This document shows, piece by piece, positions 32,419-44,499 of a stretch of DNA of 64,000 bases (position 1 is its first letter; the number at the start of each line of letters is the position of its first letter). A program made the translations under genes and the position numbers. The notes under the pieces were generated by a model, which was not told where the DNA came from, did not search any database, and worked only from the letters and a program-made list of their open reading frames with translations. The stretch comes from Acidimicrobiia bacterium (GTDB taxonomy: Bacteria > Actinomycetota > Acidimicrobiia > Spongiisociales > UBA11373), in assembly GCA_030584185.1 (NCBI GenBank), contig CP129495.1, positions 186,001 through 250,000 of the forward strand, in the 5' to 3' direction.

Positions 32419-33182
32419 CAGGAGTGATCCCATTCGCTCAATACGACATCGGGCTGCCGGTCGGTGCGTCTGAGCAGGATCGGCCCGGTGTGGTCTTCCT
32501 GACGGGCCTCCACCAGGCCCCAACGCGCCAACTCGAGCAGGGCCAGGAAGTAGGCGATCAGCTCCATGGGTCGGTCGAGGTGGGCGGTGATCCGGTCGAA
32601 ATCGGTCTCGATGGCCGCGTCGAGACGCCTGCGCAGGTCGGAGATCGCCAGGGTCACCGACGGCAGGTCGAGGTCGAGATGGTCGAGGTCGGGCTCTTGG
32701 GATGAGCGAGCGGCGAGGGTGCTGAGGAGGCGGGCGAGTTCGAGTGCGGTGGCGCCGATCCGGATCTCGGCGGGGGGTGGGTCCACCCCCGGATCGAGCC
32801 CCACGTCTCGCCCGAGCATGAGAGACGTCGACTCCATGCGATGGGCGAACACCGCCGCCACATCCTTGAATGTGAGGTTGGCCAGGAGGCGCCCGAGCAG
32901 CCTGTCGCGCTCCTCAGCCAGCAGCAGGTCTTCGTCCAGATCGATCTCGGTGTCTCCGGGGAGGAGGCTCCTTGCCTTGAGCTGGATGAGCGTGGCCGCC
33001 ACCACCAGAAACTCGGAGGTCACCTCGAGATCGAAGGACTGGAGCAGGTCGAGGTGGGCCAGGTACTCGGACACGAGGTCGGACAGGCTCAGGTCCATGA
33101 CATCGAGGCGGTGTGCGGTGATCAGTTGTAGGAGCAGGTCCAACGGACCCTCGAACACCGGTGTCTTGACCTCGTACTCCAT
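32418..33182 (-). CDS. scpA: Segregation and condensation protein A
   Basis: Kleisin subunit of bacterial condensin (254 aa). The N-terminal PVFEGPLDLLLQLITAHRLDVMDLSLSDLVSEYLAHL is the SMC-binding helical domain. LVVAATLIQLKARSLLPGD follows, and the C-terminal winged helix contains VTLAISDLRRRLD and LIAYFLALLELARWGLVEARQ. The ATG at 33182 fits the conserved start. The ParA-like gene found before scpA in mycobacteria is missing here; an HD protein, an M50 protease and a DksA-like gene occupy that place. Confidence 0.95.
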   Translation of the reverse strand: MEYEVKTPVFEGPLDLLLQLITAHRLDVMDLSLSDLVSEYLAHLDLLQSFDLEVTSEFLVVAATLIQLKARSLLPGDTEIDLDEDLLLAEERDRLLGRLLANLTFKDVAAVFAHRMESTSLMLGRDVGLDPGVDPPPAEIRIGATALELARLLSTLAARSSQEPDLDHLDLDLPSVTLAISDLRRRLDAAIETDFDRITAHLDRPMELIAYFLALLELARWGLVEARQEDHTGPILLRRTDRQPDVVLSEWDHS

Positions 33183-33222
33183 CACGAGGACATGGTATTG
33201 CCCGGGCGCCGCGGTCCCGACA

Positions 33223-33708
33223 TCATTCCAGGTCGGCGGCGAGCAGGAGCGCCCAGTCGTCGGGATGGACGCCGGGTGGAGGCCGGTCGGAGTCGTGTCC
33301 GGCGAAGGCGGCGACGACCTCAGGGAGCCCCAGATCGGCCAGCTCGATGGCACCGAGCCGCCCGTGATCGAGGTACGCCTGCATGCGCGTGGTGACCGGC
33401 AGGCGCATACGGACCAGAAGCGAGGCCACCACCCTCGCCATCACACCGAGCCGAGAATGGCGCTTGCCGACGTCGTGGAGGAGAGCCGCCTGGATCAGGT
33501 CCTCACGGTCGGGTCTCATGGTGGCCACGCGGACGGCGCAGCGAAGCGCATGAGCCTGATCGACGACCTGCTGTTCTTCGAAGAGTCCCAATGCCGCACC
33601 CTGCAGATGGTCGGCCACGAACAACTGGTCGGCCGGAGAAGGTCGCCGCGCACCTAGCGATCCGAAGAAGCGTCGGATCAGGTGAGGCAGCGGTCCCGGG
33701 CGTTTCAT
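33223..33708 (-). CDS. HD-domain phosphohydrolase-like protein
   Basis: Small HD-superfamily protein (161 aa). Metal ligands appear in QAHALRCAVRV (His near residue 56) and LIQAALLHDVGKRHSRLG (HD pair near residue 80), and a further His lies in the AYLDHGRLGAIEL segment. The first 45 residues are basic and may be an adaptor region. The substrate is unknown; HD proteins often hydrolyse nucleotides or cyclic nucleotides. It overlaps the M50 protease by four bases (ATGA), so the two probably act or are regulated together. Confidence 0.8.
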   Translation of the reverse strand: MKRPGPLPHLIRRFFGSLGARRPSPADQLFVADHLQGAALGLFEEQQVVDQAHALRCAVRVATMRPDREDLIQAALLHDVGKRHSRLGVMARVVASLLVRMRLPVTTRMQAYLDHGRLGAIELADLGLPEVVAAFAGHDSDRPPPGVHPDDWALLLAADLE

Positions 33709-34346
33709 ATCGCCAGCAACACGACGCGACGGATCCAGACCCCGAGGAAGCCCAGTGCTTCGTCGAACACAAGAACCAGGGCGAGGAGGGCGAAGAACCC
33801 GTAGGGAGCCGCCCTGGCGTACAGCCGCTTCCCCGAATCGTTGAGGACGAGCGGCAACAGCCGACTGCCGTCCAGAGGCGGTATCGGAAGCAGGTTGAAG
33901 ACCGCAAGGGCGGCGTTGACCACGACCAGGCCGAACAGGAGGCGCGGCATCGTCCCGGCAGCGGTGTAGGCCACCGAGTCCCCCACCTGACGAAACGGCC
34001 CCAGTGCTCCCACCACGAGCACCAGACCCAGATTGGTGGCCGGACCGGCCAGGGCAGTGAGGGCCATGCCCCGGGTCGGGTTCTCGAAGTGCCCCGGGTC
34101 GACGGGGACCGGTTTGGCCCAACCGAACACGTTCTGCCCGGAGAGGGCGAGCATTCCCGGCACCAGAAGCGACCCCACCGGGTCCACGTGGCGGATCGGG
34201 TTGAGGGTCAGCCGTCCTGCGCGTCGTGCGGTGGGGTCACCAAGTCGATGGGCGACAAAGCCGTGGGCCACCTCGTGGAGGATCACCGATGGTATGAGAA
34301 TTGCGATGAAGAGGATCGCGTCGAGGAACTCGCTGTCGGCGAGCAC
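33705..34346 (-). CDS. Site-2 protease-like M50 zinc metallopeptidase
   Basis: Polytopic membrane metalloprotease (213 aa) of the minimal M50B type. The zinc motif HEVAHGFVAHRLGD sits in the first membrane helix (residues ~24-37). The third ligand region NLLPIPPLDGSRLLPLVL is near residue 165, and GWAKPVPVDP is the usual linker. It has about five to six membrane spans and no PDZ domain. Family members cleave membrane-bound anti-sigma factors or transport-related proteins; no target is adjacent. It is 23 bases downstream of the dksA-like gene. Confidence 0.9.
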   Translation of the reverse strand: MLADSEFLDAILFIAILIPSVILHEVAHGFVAHRLGDPTARRAGRLTLNPIRHVDPVGSLLVPGMLALSGQNVFGWAKPVPVDPGHFENPTRGMALTALAGPATNLGLVLVVGALGPFRQVGDSVAYTAAGTMPRLLFGLVVVNAALAVFNLLPIPPLDGSRLLPLVLNDSGKRLYARAAPYGFFALLALVLVFDEALGFLGVWIRRVVLLAI

Positions 34347-34369
34347 TCAACGTCCCCGGGTCGGTGCCG

Positions 34370-34720
34370 TCACGTGCCCTTGGCGGCCTTGCAATCCACA
34401 CAGTGGATCGACTCGGGTCGATGCTCGAGCCGGGCGGCCGAGATCGGCTTGCCGCAAGCGATGCAGGTCCCGTAGGAACCGTCCTCGATCCGTTTGAGGG
34501 CGCGGTCGATCTCCTCAACCGACTGGCGAAGCGACTCGATCAGGCCGAGGACCTCCGTCCGCTCGGCGGTCGCCGCCGCGGCATCGGCGAAGCCCTCTCC
34601 GAAATCGACGTCGTCGCGCAGGTCTCCGCCCTCGTTGGCGCCGAGTTCCTCCAACTGATGGATCAGCTGGAGTCGGTCCTCGGACAGGCGTTGACGTGCG
34701 CTCTCGTTGATGGCGGTCAT
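34370..34720 (-). CDS. DksA/TraR-type zinc-finger protein
   Basis: Small DksA-like protein (116 aa). A coiled-coil N-terminal two-thirds (residues 5-80) precedes the zinc finger CIACGKPISAARLEHRPESIHCVDC, with all four Cys of the C-x2-C-x17-C-x2-C DksA pattern. The tip of the coiled coil lacks an obvious DxxDxA motif, which DksA uses inside the RNA polymerase channel, so a different regulatory role is possible. It follows xerD by seven bases. Confidence 0.85.
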   Translation of the reverse strand: MTAINESARQRLSEDRLQLIHQLEELGANEGGDLRDDVDFGEGFADAAAATAERTEVLGLIESLRQSVEEIDRALKRIEDGSYGTCIACGKPISAARLEHRPESIHCVDCKAAKGT

Positions 34721-34727
34721 CGGTACC

Positions 34728-35617
34728 TCAGCCTCGCGGGTGTGTGGTGCGATACACCTCGAGCAGATGTCGTGGTGACACCCGCGTGTAGATCTGCGTG
34801 GTCGAGATGCTAGCGTGCCCCAGCATTTCCTGGACGACTCTCAGGTCGGCACCCCCCTCGACCATGTGTGTGGCCGCGCTGTGCCTGAAGACGTGTGGGG
34901 ACACGGAGCCCGGTCTCAGGCCGGCACGAGCACCGGCTGCCCGTACCACCTCCCACACGCCCTGCCTCGTGATCCGGCCCCCCCGCATGTTGAGGAACAC
35001 GGCTCGTCCGGATCGCCCGGTTCGGAGCCGTGATCGGTCGGGAAGCCAGGCGCCGATGCTCCTCTGCGCCTCGGCACCGAGGGGCACGATGCGCTGACGG
35101 TCGCCCTTCCCGGTGAGCAGGACCGTGGCCGCTTCGAGGTCGAGATCCAGCTCGTCGAGGGCGACCGTCTCGGCAACCCGGGCTGCCGTCGCATAGAGGA
35201 ACTCGAGCAGTGCCCGATCGCGACGCCCGCGCGGTGTGGCCGGGTCGGGTGTCTCGAGCAGGCGAAGGATCTGGTCGATCTCCAGAGCCTTGGGAAGGGC
35301 CGGACGACGCCGCGGGGAGTCGAGCAGCCTGGTGGGGTCGGCGCTCCGCAACCCCTCGGTGAGGAGAAACCGGTGGAAGCCGCGTATCGCCGCAACCCGA
35401 CGCGCCACCGTGGCCGGCGACAGCCCCGCCGCGTGCTGGGCCGCCACGAAGGAGGACACGCGCTCCGGGGTCGGTTCTCGCCCTTCGAGATGCTCCAGGT
35501 AGCGAGCCAGGTCCCTTCGGTATGCGGTGATGGTTGCGGCCGCCAGGCCACGCTCGGCACGGAGGGCGCCGAGAAATGTCTCGACGAGATCGGCGAGCGC
35601 CGCCTGCGGCGCCGCCA

Positions 35618-35618
<1 letters not shown>
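34728..35618 (-). CDS. xerD: Tyrosine recombinase XerD
   Basis: Site-specific recombinase (296 aa) that resolves chromosome dimers at dif with XerC. The N-terminal SAM-like domain spans residues 5-95. The catalytic residues are all present: Arg in ATAARVAETVAL, Lys in TGKGDRQRIVPLG, HxxR in HVFRHSAATHMVEGG, His in LGHASISTTQIY, and the nucleophile Tyr in QIYTRVSP. Its ATG shares one base with the pyrG stop (TGATG). The pyrG-xerD order is conserved in mycobacteria, which argues for a housekeeping Xer rather than a phage integrase. No dif site is recognised here. Confidence 0.93.
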
Positions 35619-38904
<3,286 letters not shown>

Positions 38905-38912
<8 letters not shown>

Positions 38913-39738
38913 CGTGGAGGTGAAACTTCTCCTTGACGGTGCGGGCGAAGTTGGTCGGCGCCAGACGGAGCAGTCGGACCCTCCCCGGGCCGGACCTGAC
39001 CTTGATGCCCTCTCCCACACCCAGATCACCGAGCGTGTGACCGTCGATGTTGACGCGGGCCGCCCTCTCGGTGGTCACCGTCACCTCGAGCTCGGCCGTC
39101 GGATCGAAGACGATCGCCCTTCCGAACAGATTGTGGGGCGCCACCGCGGTCAGAATCAAGGCATCCATCTCGGGATCCACCAGCGGGCCGCCGGCCGAGA
39201 AGGTGTATGCGGTGGAACCGGTAGGCGTGGCGACTATCACGGCGTCGGTGCGGTACTCCACCAGCCGTTCGCCGGCGACCGAGACACCGATCGACACCAC
39301 CTGGCGGCTCACCGCCTTCTCCACAACGACATCGTTGAGGCCGACCGCCAGACTTCCATCGGGCATCTCGACCTCCAGGGTCATCCGGGACGACTCCCGG
39401 AAGCGCCCCGAGACCAGGGCGTCGAGAGCCTCGGGAATCTGGGAGGGATCCACCTCGGCGAGAAAGCCGACGGTCCCGGCGTTGATCCCGACCACGGGGG
39501 CCCCGATGCTCAGGCCCAAGTGCGCAGCCTGCAGGACCGTTCCGTCGCCACCGACCGCCACCACCACATCCTGGGGGCCCGGCGGCTCGACGACCCAGGA
39601 TTCCACGCCCTCGATCCTTGACGCGTCGTCGGGAGATGCCGCGACCCGGAGACCAAGTCTCAGCGCCTCGGCGGCGAGCCGGCCGGCCACGACGGCCGAG
39701 GAGTCCCGTGATGGATGCGCCACCAGGAGCAGTCTCAT
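38905..39738 (-). CDS. nadK: NAD kinase
   Basis: Makes NADP from NAD (277 aa). The ATP-site VVAVGGDGTVLQAAHLG (GGDGT near residues 63-67), the conserved NDVVVEKAVSRQV, and the TPTGSTAYTFSAGGPLVDPEM loop are present. The ATG at 39738 overlaps the tlyA stop by four bases (ATGA); an upstream in-frame Met six codons earlier is less likely. Confidence 0.96.
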
Positions 39739-40508
39739 GAGGACACCGGCGGCCACTCGAGGTGCCGATCCTCACCCCCACGGATGGCGTGGAGCAGGAA
39801 CTCCAGGTTGCCTCCGGCACCCACCACCGGCGAGGCGATCACCCCCCGAGGGCCCAGACCGGCCGTGGCGAAGCTCTTGGCGACAGCACCCACGGCCTCG
39901 GCGTGGAGTTCCGGATCACGAACCATGCCGCCGCGGCGCAGTCGTTTCGGTCCCACCTCGAATTGGGGCTTCACCAGCACAACGTAGTCGGTCCCCTCCC
40001 TGCCGGCGGCCGCCAGGTTCGATGCCAGCAGGGTGAGCGAGATGAACGAGACGTCGGCGGTGATGAGGTCGAACGGCGCTCCGAGTGCCTGCACGTCGGC
40101 CGTCCGGAAGTTGGTGCCGTCGACGACGGTCACGCGAGAGTCCGAACGGAGGCGGCGCACCATCTGATCCCGGCCGACGTCCACTGCGACAACCCGGGCC
40201 GCTCCGCGGGCCAGCAGCACGTCGGTAAATCCGCCTGTCGAGGCACCCACGTCGAGCACCCGCCTCGCCTCGACTTCGACCTCGAAGGAATCAATGGCCG
40301 CCTCCAGCTTTCCACCCGCCCTGCTCGCCCAGGTACGCCCGGGAGCAAGACGGATCGGTGAGTTCTCGTCGACCATCGTCGCCGCCTTCGGCGCCCGGAA
40401 TCCGGACAGGTCCACTGCGCCGTCGGCGATGAGGCGTCGCGCCTCGGATCGAGTGGTGGCGAGCCCTCTTCGGACCAGCTCGGCGTCAAGCCTGAGGCGG
40501 GTCGGCAA
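39735..40508 (-). CDS. tlyA: TlyA family rRNA methyltransferase
   Basis: 2'-O-methyltransferase of the TlyA/hemolysin A family (257 aa), which in mycobacteria modifies 16S and 23S rRNA and affects capreomycin sensitivity. The S4 domain is at the N-terminus (RLRLDAELVRRGLATTRSEARRLIADGAV). The SAM-binding site VLDVGASTGGFTDVLLARGAARVVAVDVG, ADVSFISL and VLVKPQFEVGP follow. The TTG at 40508 is chosen because GGGAG lies six bases before it and S4 begins right after; it overlaps the small ORF upstream by 23 bases. Confidence 0.94.
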   Translation of the reverse strand: MPTRLRLDAELVRRGLATTRSEARRLIADGAVDLSGFRAPKAATMVDENSPIRLAPGRTWASRAGGKLEAAIDSFEVEVEARRVLDVGASTGGFTDVLLARGAARVVAVDVGRDQMVRRLRSDSRVTVVDGTNFRTADVQALGAPFDLITADVSFISLTLLASNLAAAGREGTDYVVLVKPQFEVGPKRLRRGGMVRDPELHAEAVGAVAKSFATAGLGPRGVIASPVVGAGGNLEFLLHAIRGGEDRHLEWPPVSS

Positions 40509-40632
40509 CCTCGTCTCCCACGGAGAGGGCGGCTCCCAGGGCGTCGGCGATGTCGTCGGCGAGGGCCGGGGCTTCCGCCGGGTCGCACTCTTCCAGTTCC
40601 GAGACCAACGCGTCCACGGGCTTATCATCCAT
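40486..40632 (-). CDS. 48-residue acidic small protein (Rv1693 position)
   Basis: Small ORF (48 aa) beginning MDDKPVDALVSELEECDP, acidic and helical, with no membrane span. It lies directly upstream of tlyA and overlaps its start by 23 bases, matching the place of the small conserved gene Rv1693 between the HAD phosphatase and tlyA in M. tuberculosis. A GATAAT hexamer stands seven bases before the ATG. Function is unknown; translational coupling to the weak TTG start of tlyA is a possible role. Confidence 0.6.
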   Translation of the reverse strand: MDDKPVDALVSELEECDPAEAPALADDIADALGAALSVGDEVADPPQA

Positions 40633-40671
40633 GACCGGCATTATCCACTCCTCGAGCGACAGGATGGCGGC

Positions 40672-41394
40672 TTGTTCCCGATCCGGGACGTGAACCCGAC
40701 CCGCATTCGCCCTCTGGTCACCCTGGCGGTTGTCGCCGCCAACGTCATCGTCTTCTTCCTCATCCAGCCGCAGGAGTCACCCGCCGCCGACGAGTTCGCC
40801 TACCGCAACGCCGCCATCGCCTGTGAGATCACGACGGGCGAGCCGCTGGACTTCGCCGAGATCCGCGGGGACCTCTGCGTGAAGCGGGCTCTCGACGTCC
40901 AGCCGTTTCCCGAAAAGCAGGTCCACCTGGCGGTCCTGGTCTCGATGTTCCTCCACGCCGGGCTGGCGCACATCGCATTCAACATGTGGAGCCTCTGGAT
41001 ATTCGGCAACAACGTGGAGGAAGCCTTCGGACATCTCGGCTACGGCGCCTTCTACCTGGCGTCGGGGATAGCCGCAACCGTCGGTTTCGTCGTCGCCAAT
41101 CCGGACACCACGGTGCCCCTGGTCGGAGCATCGGGGGCGATAGCCGGAGTGATGGGTGCGTACCTCGTCCTCTTCCCGCGCCACCGCGTCCTCACCCTCG
41201 TCTTCTTCTATGTGGTGGCGATCCCGGCGGTGACGTTCCTGGGCCTCTGGTTCCTCAGCCAGTTCCTCCTCGCAGGCGAGGAGTCGGGCATCGCCTGGGA
41301 GGCCCACGTCGCCGGCTTCGCATTCGGCGTGCTCGCGGCGCTGCTCCTCCGAAGGAGTCTCCTGACCCGGGTTGGCACGGTTGCCATCGACTAG
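40672..41394 (+). CDS. Rhomboid-family intramembrane serine protease
   Basis: Six-helix intramembrane protease (240 aa). It starts with FPIRDVNPTRIRPLVTLAVVAANV, the usual rhomboid opening, then an extracytoplasmic loop with two Cys. HAGLAHIAFNMWSLWIFGNNVEE gives the HxxxN-type region. The catalytic Ser is in VGASGAIAGVMGAYLVLFPRHRV and the His in AWEAHVAGFAFGVLAALLL. The TTG at 40672 is preferred because AGGA lies seven bases before it and it matches the family N-terminus. Its stop overlaps the convergent phosphatase stop by four bases. Confidence 0.9.
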   Translation: MFPIRDVNPTRIRPLVTLAVVAANVIVFFLIQPQESPAADEFAYRNAAIACEITTGEPLDFAEIRGDLCVKRALDVQPFPEKQVHLAVLVSMFLHAGLAHIAFNMWSLWIFGNNVEEAFGHLGYGAFYLASGIAATVGFVVANPDTTVPLVGASGAIAGVMGAYLVLFPRHRVLTLVFFYVVAIPAVTFLGLWFLSQFLLAGEESGIAWEAHVAGFAFGVLAALLLRRSLLTRVGTVAID

Positions 41395-42191
41395 AGCAGG
41401 GCAGGCAGGTCGGCGATCGACGGGATGACCATGTCCGGGCGATGCTCGGGTCTGAGGTCGTCAGGGTGTCGCGTCACTCCGGTGAGCACCAGAACCGCCT
41501 TCCAGCCTGCGGCCCGGGCGAACGCCACATCGGTCTCCCCGCGGTCGCCCACCACCCAGGTGGGTCCCGGCCCCAGGCGCGCCGACACCGCCTCCACCAT
41601 CGCCCGATACGGCTTGCCCGCCACGGTGGCAGTGGCTCCTGAGGCGCGCTCGACGGCCGCCAGCAGGGATCCCGACCCGGGAACCGGCCCGCCGCCGGTG
41701 GGAAGGGTGGCGTCGTCGTTGCATGCCACCAGCCGGGCGCCTCTTCGCACGGCCCGGTTGGCTGCGGACAGGACGTCGTAGTCGAACGAGCGGTCGAGCC
41801 CGACCACCACCGAGCGCGCCGCCTCCGGATCGACGGTCTCCGCGAAACCTGCTGCCGCGATGGCTGAGCGCACGCCCTCCTCCCCCACCACGAGCACCGG
41901 ATCGTCCGCCCGGGACAGCAGGCCGACGGCGGCGACGGCCGAGGTCACCACGGCAGTGGGTGAAATGTCGACTCCGAGGAGTGCTCCCAACTCCGAGGCG
42001 AGGGCCTCGGCAGTCCGCGTCGAGTTGTTGGTGGCGATCGTCATTCTCGCTCCCGACATCAACACGGCACCCACCGCCTCGCCGGCGCCGGGGATCGCCT
42101 GCCCGTCGATCGTCAGGCACCCGTCCACATCGAGGATCACATTGCCCGGCGGCCTCGCTCCGGCTAGACCATTGGACAATGCTGTCTCCAT
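41391..42191 (-). CDS. HAD-IIA family phosphatase (Rv1692-like)
   Basis: HAD-superfamily IIA hydrolase (266 aa). Motif I is ILDVDGCLTIDGQAIPGA (nucleophile Asp near residue 20), motif II IATNNSTR, and motif III/IV TVAGKPYRAM plus VVGDRGETDVAFARAAGWKAVLVLTGVT. The M. tuberculosis member at this position is a glycerol-3-phosphate phosphatase, so lipid turnover is a fair guess. The ATG at 42191 overlaps the 5' end of the divergent DUF1015 gene by 13 bases; the TTG at 42179 would remove most of the overlap. Confidence 0.9.
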   Translation of the reverse strand: METALSNGLAGARPPGNVILDVDGCLTIDGQAIPGAGEAVGAVLMSGARMTIATNNSTRTAEALASELGALLGVDISPTAVVTSAVAAVGLLSRADDPVLVVGEEGVRSAIAAAGFAETVDPEAARSVVVGLDRSFDYDVLSAANRAVRRGARLVACNDDATLPTGGGPVPGSGSLLAAVERASGATATVAGKPYRAMVEAVSARLGPGPTWVVGDRGETDVAFARAAGWKAVLVLTGVTRHPDDLRPEHRPDMVIPSIADLPALL

Positions 42192-43192
42192 TCCCCGGAT
42201 TGGTGCTGGATGCGGCCGGGCCGGTGACCCGATCCGATGCCGCCGCTTGGGGAAGGGCGGTCCGCGACGCACCGGAGGCAGATCGAGCCCTTCATCGCCT
42301 GTCACCGTACCGTGCCGAGGAGCGTTCCCGCCTCTACCGGTACTCCATCGATGCCCCAACGGGGCGCGTCTACCAGGGATTGATCGGGGTGGTCGCCGTC
42401 GGCTCGCTCGTCCCCCACGAGGAGACCCTGGCGCACCAACCGGTCACACCGCCGCCCACATTGGAGATTCGCCCGCTGCTCGCCATCACTCGCCACCGAC
42501 TGCCCGACCTCCCTGAGAGCGGACCCGAGTCCAGCGTGGTGTACGGTCGGCTGCTCCACCGTCTGACTCCGGTCGAGGTGCCACAGGGCGGCGTGCCGTT
42601 GCGCAGGCCTGTGCTCGTCGACGGGCACCACCGACGGCGATCGCTTCTCGCCCACCTGGGCCCCCGGGCGCGGGCCATGGTGCTCGTCGTCGGCGAGGGG
42701 GGTCGCGGTCTCAGAGCAGAGTCGTTCCAGCGCCTTCTGCCCGGGGTCGGTGACCTTCCCGCCGCAGCCACGGACCTCTTCGAGGTGACCGAGCAGCGTG
42801 CAGCGATTCCTCGGAGAGGCGCCCTGGTATGGATCCGTCCGAACCGGCCGGCGCTGTTGCTTCGACCTCGGAGCGAGGCCCTGGCGACCATCGACGGCCC
42901 ACTTCGGGAGGTCGAGATCGCAGTTGCCGCTCGCCTGCTCTACCCACTCCTTGGAGTCACCGAAGAGGACGTCGCCCACTTCTCGACGACGCTCGGCACG
43001 CGGCACTCCCTGGAACCCGACGATGCCGCACTCCTGCTTCCTCGGATCGGGGCCGATCGTGTCCTCGCCGTCGCCGAGGCGGGCATGTTGCTGCCGCCCA
43101 AGGGGTCACGCTTCCGGCCAAAGCCGGTGCGCGGTCTGGTGATCCACACGGGTCACACGGCCGTGCCGAAGCGCTCCAGCACGCGTCGGTAG
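42179..43192 (+). CDS. DUF1015 family protein
   Basis: DUF1015 (SerC-KinB-type) protein of 337 aa, somewhat shorter than the usual ~400. Family-like pieces are the N-terminal FPGLVLDAA, RLYRYSID...GLIGVVAVGSLVPHE, the metal- or phosphate-site-like LVDGHHRRRSLLAHLG near residue 155, and the C-terminal LPPKGSRFRPKPVRGLVIH. Function is unknown. The start ATG at 42179 lies within 13 bases of the divergent phosphatase start, an unusually tight arrangement. Its last 40 bases overlap the convergent peptidase gene. Confidence 0.85.
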   Translation: MLSPFPGLVLDAAGPVTRSDAAAWGRAVRDAPEADRALHRLSPYRAEERSRLYRYSIDAPTGRVYQGLIGVVAVGSLVPHEETLAHQPVTPPPTLEIRPLLAITRHRLPDLPESGPESSVVYGRLLHRLTPVEVPQGGVPLRRPVLVDGHHRRRSLLAHLGPRARAMVLVVGEGGRGLRAESFQRLLPGVGDLPAAATDLFEVTEQRAAIPRRGALVWIRPNRPALLLRPRSEALATIDGPLREVEIAVAARLLYPLLGVTEEDVAHFSTTLGTRHSLEPDDAALLLPRIGADRVLAVAEAGMLLPPKGSRFRPKPVRGLVIHTGHTAVPKRSSTRR

Positions 43193-44499
43193 AGGGCTGC
43201 GGTGAGGCCCAGGGACTCCTCCGACACCCGCTCGTCGTGACCGTGGAACATGGCCAGAAACTCCCCGAACGCCAACCGTCGATCGAAGAGCCCGACGCCG
43301 TAGGCGACCGTCCCCTTGGGCCTGAAGAATCGAGCGTCGGTACCCACCGGAATCATGGTCGGAACCGGCCGGGAATCAGGGGCCAGATCGCCCAGCGCTG
43401 CGGTAATGGCCTCCCACAGTGGCCCCTCCGGCATCGAGCCTCCGGCCGAAGTGGCCTCCATCACCTGATACTCGAGTTCTTCGAAGCCGGGGCCGATCGC
43501 CTTGCGGAAGTGATCGTGGACGTCGGCCTGATCCTGTCCGGGGAGCGCCCGCACGTCGACATCGAGCTCCGCCCGGTCGGCGACAACGTTGGCCTTCGTC
43601 CCGCCGTGGAAGAGATTCGGGCTCACCGTGAGGTGGGTACAGGCGTGTATCCAACGCGCCATGCCTGGATCTTCGACGGCAATCTCGTCGATGAGCCCGT
43701 CGACGCGATCGGGGTCGAGCAGGCGCACCATCAGATCGTCACCCGGATCCCAGGTCTCGACGAAGCGGCGCCACTCGGGTGTGATCGCAACCGGGGCGGG
43801 AGTGGCCGCAAGGTGGGCGGCCGCCTCCGCCAGGTCGGTGACTGCGTTGCGGGTCCCGTATGGCTGGCTGCCATGCCCCGGCGTGCCCGACGCCCGGAGG
43901 CGTCTCCACTGCGGGCCCTTCTCGGCGACCGTGACCGGGATGGCGCGGCCGCTGCGACCTTCGAGGGCAGGTGTGGCGATCTCGGTCAAGAGGAAATCCG
44001 AGGCCACCAGCGGCCAGTGATCCTCCACAAGTGCCCTGGCGCCCAGCCTTCCGCCGGCCTCTTCGTCGGCGACCGCCAGGAAGGCCACGTCGCCCGGGAG
44101 CCTCAACTCACCCGTGAGCACCCTCTTGAAGACGACCGCCATGGCTGCCGTCTGGTCCAGCATGTCGATTGCGCCTCGTCCCCAGATGAACCCGTGGCGC
44201 CTCTCTCCGGCGAACGGATCCACCGACCAGCCTTCCGGCGAGACCGGAACCACATCGGTGTGCCCCATCAGCATCAGCGACGGGCTTCCTGGGGTTCCCC
44301 CCGGTACTCGGTAGAGGAGGCTGACCCTCCCGGGATGGGGCTCGAAGCGCTCGCCGGCCTCACCCAGGTACTCACCGATCGTCGCCGCGTTTCTCGCCTC
44401 GAAGCCCGAATCCGGCGCGCCGTCGTTGACGCAGGCGTTGCGGATCAGGGCCTGCAGCAGCTCGGCAACCTCCCCGGCCATCCCGGACCGGTCGCTCAA
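43153..44499 (-). CDS. M20 family metallopeptidase (ArgE/DapE/Acy1 type)
   Basis: Zinc-dependent peptidase or deacylase (448 aa). Metal motifs are LMLMGHTDVVPV (His near residue 80), WGRGAIDMLDQTA with the bridging Asp, and FLAVADEEAGGRLGA with the general-base Glu-Glu. A dimerisation domain with SGTPGHGSQPYGTRNAV and the C-terminal IPVGTDARFFRPKG and FHGHDERVSEESL complete the family pattern. The exact substrate (N-acyl amino acid or peptide) is unknown. The start overlaps the GNAT gene by four bases. Confidence 0.92.
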   Translation of the reverse strand: MSDRSGMAGEVAELLQALIRNACVNDGAPDSGFEARNAATIGEYLGEAGERFEPHPGRVSLLYRVPGGTPGSPSLMLMGHTDVVPVSPEGWSVDPFAGERRHGFIWGRGAIDMLDQTAAMAVVFKRVLTGELRLPGDVAFLAVADEEAGGRLGARALVEDHWPLVASDFLLTEIATPALEGRSGRAIPVTVAEKGPQWRRLRASGTPGHGSQPYGTRNAVTDLAEAAAHLAATPAPVAITPEWRRFVETWDPGDDLMVRLLDPDRVDGLIDEIAVEDPGMARWIHACTHLTVSPNLFHGGTKANVVADRAELDVDVRALPGQDQADVHDHFRKAIGPGFEELEYQVMEATSAGGSMPEGPLWEAITAALGDLAPDSRPVPTMIPVGTDARFFRPKGTVAYGVGLFDRRLAFGEFLAMFHGHDERVSEESLGLTAALYRRVLERFGTAV

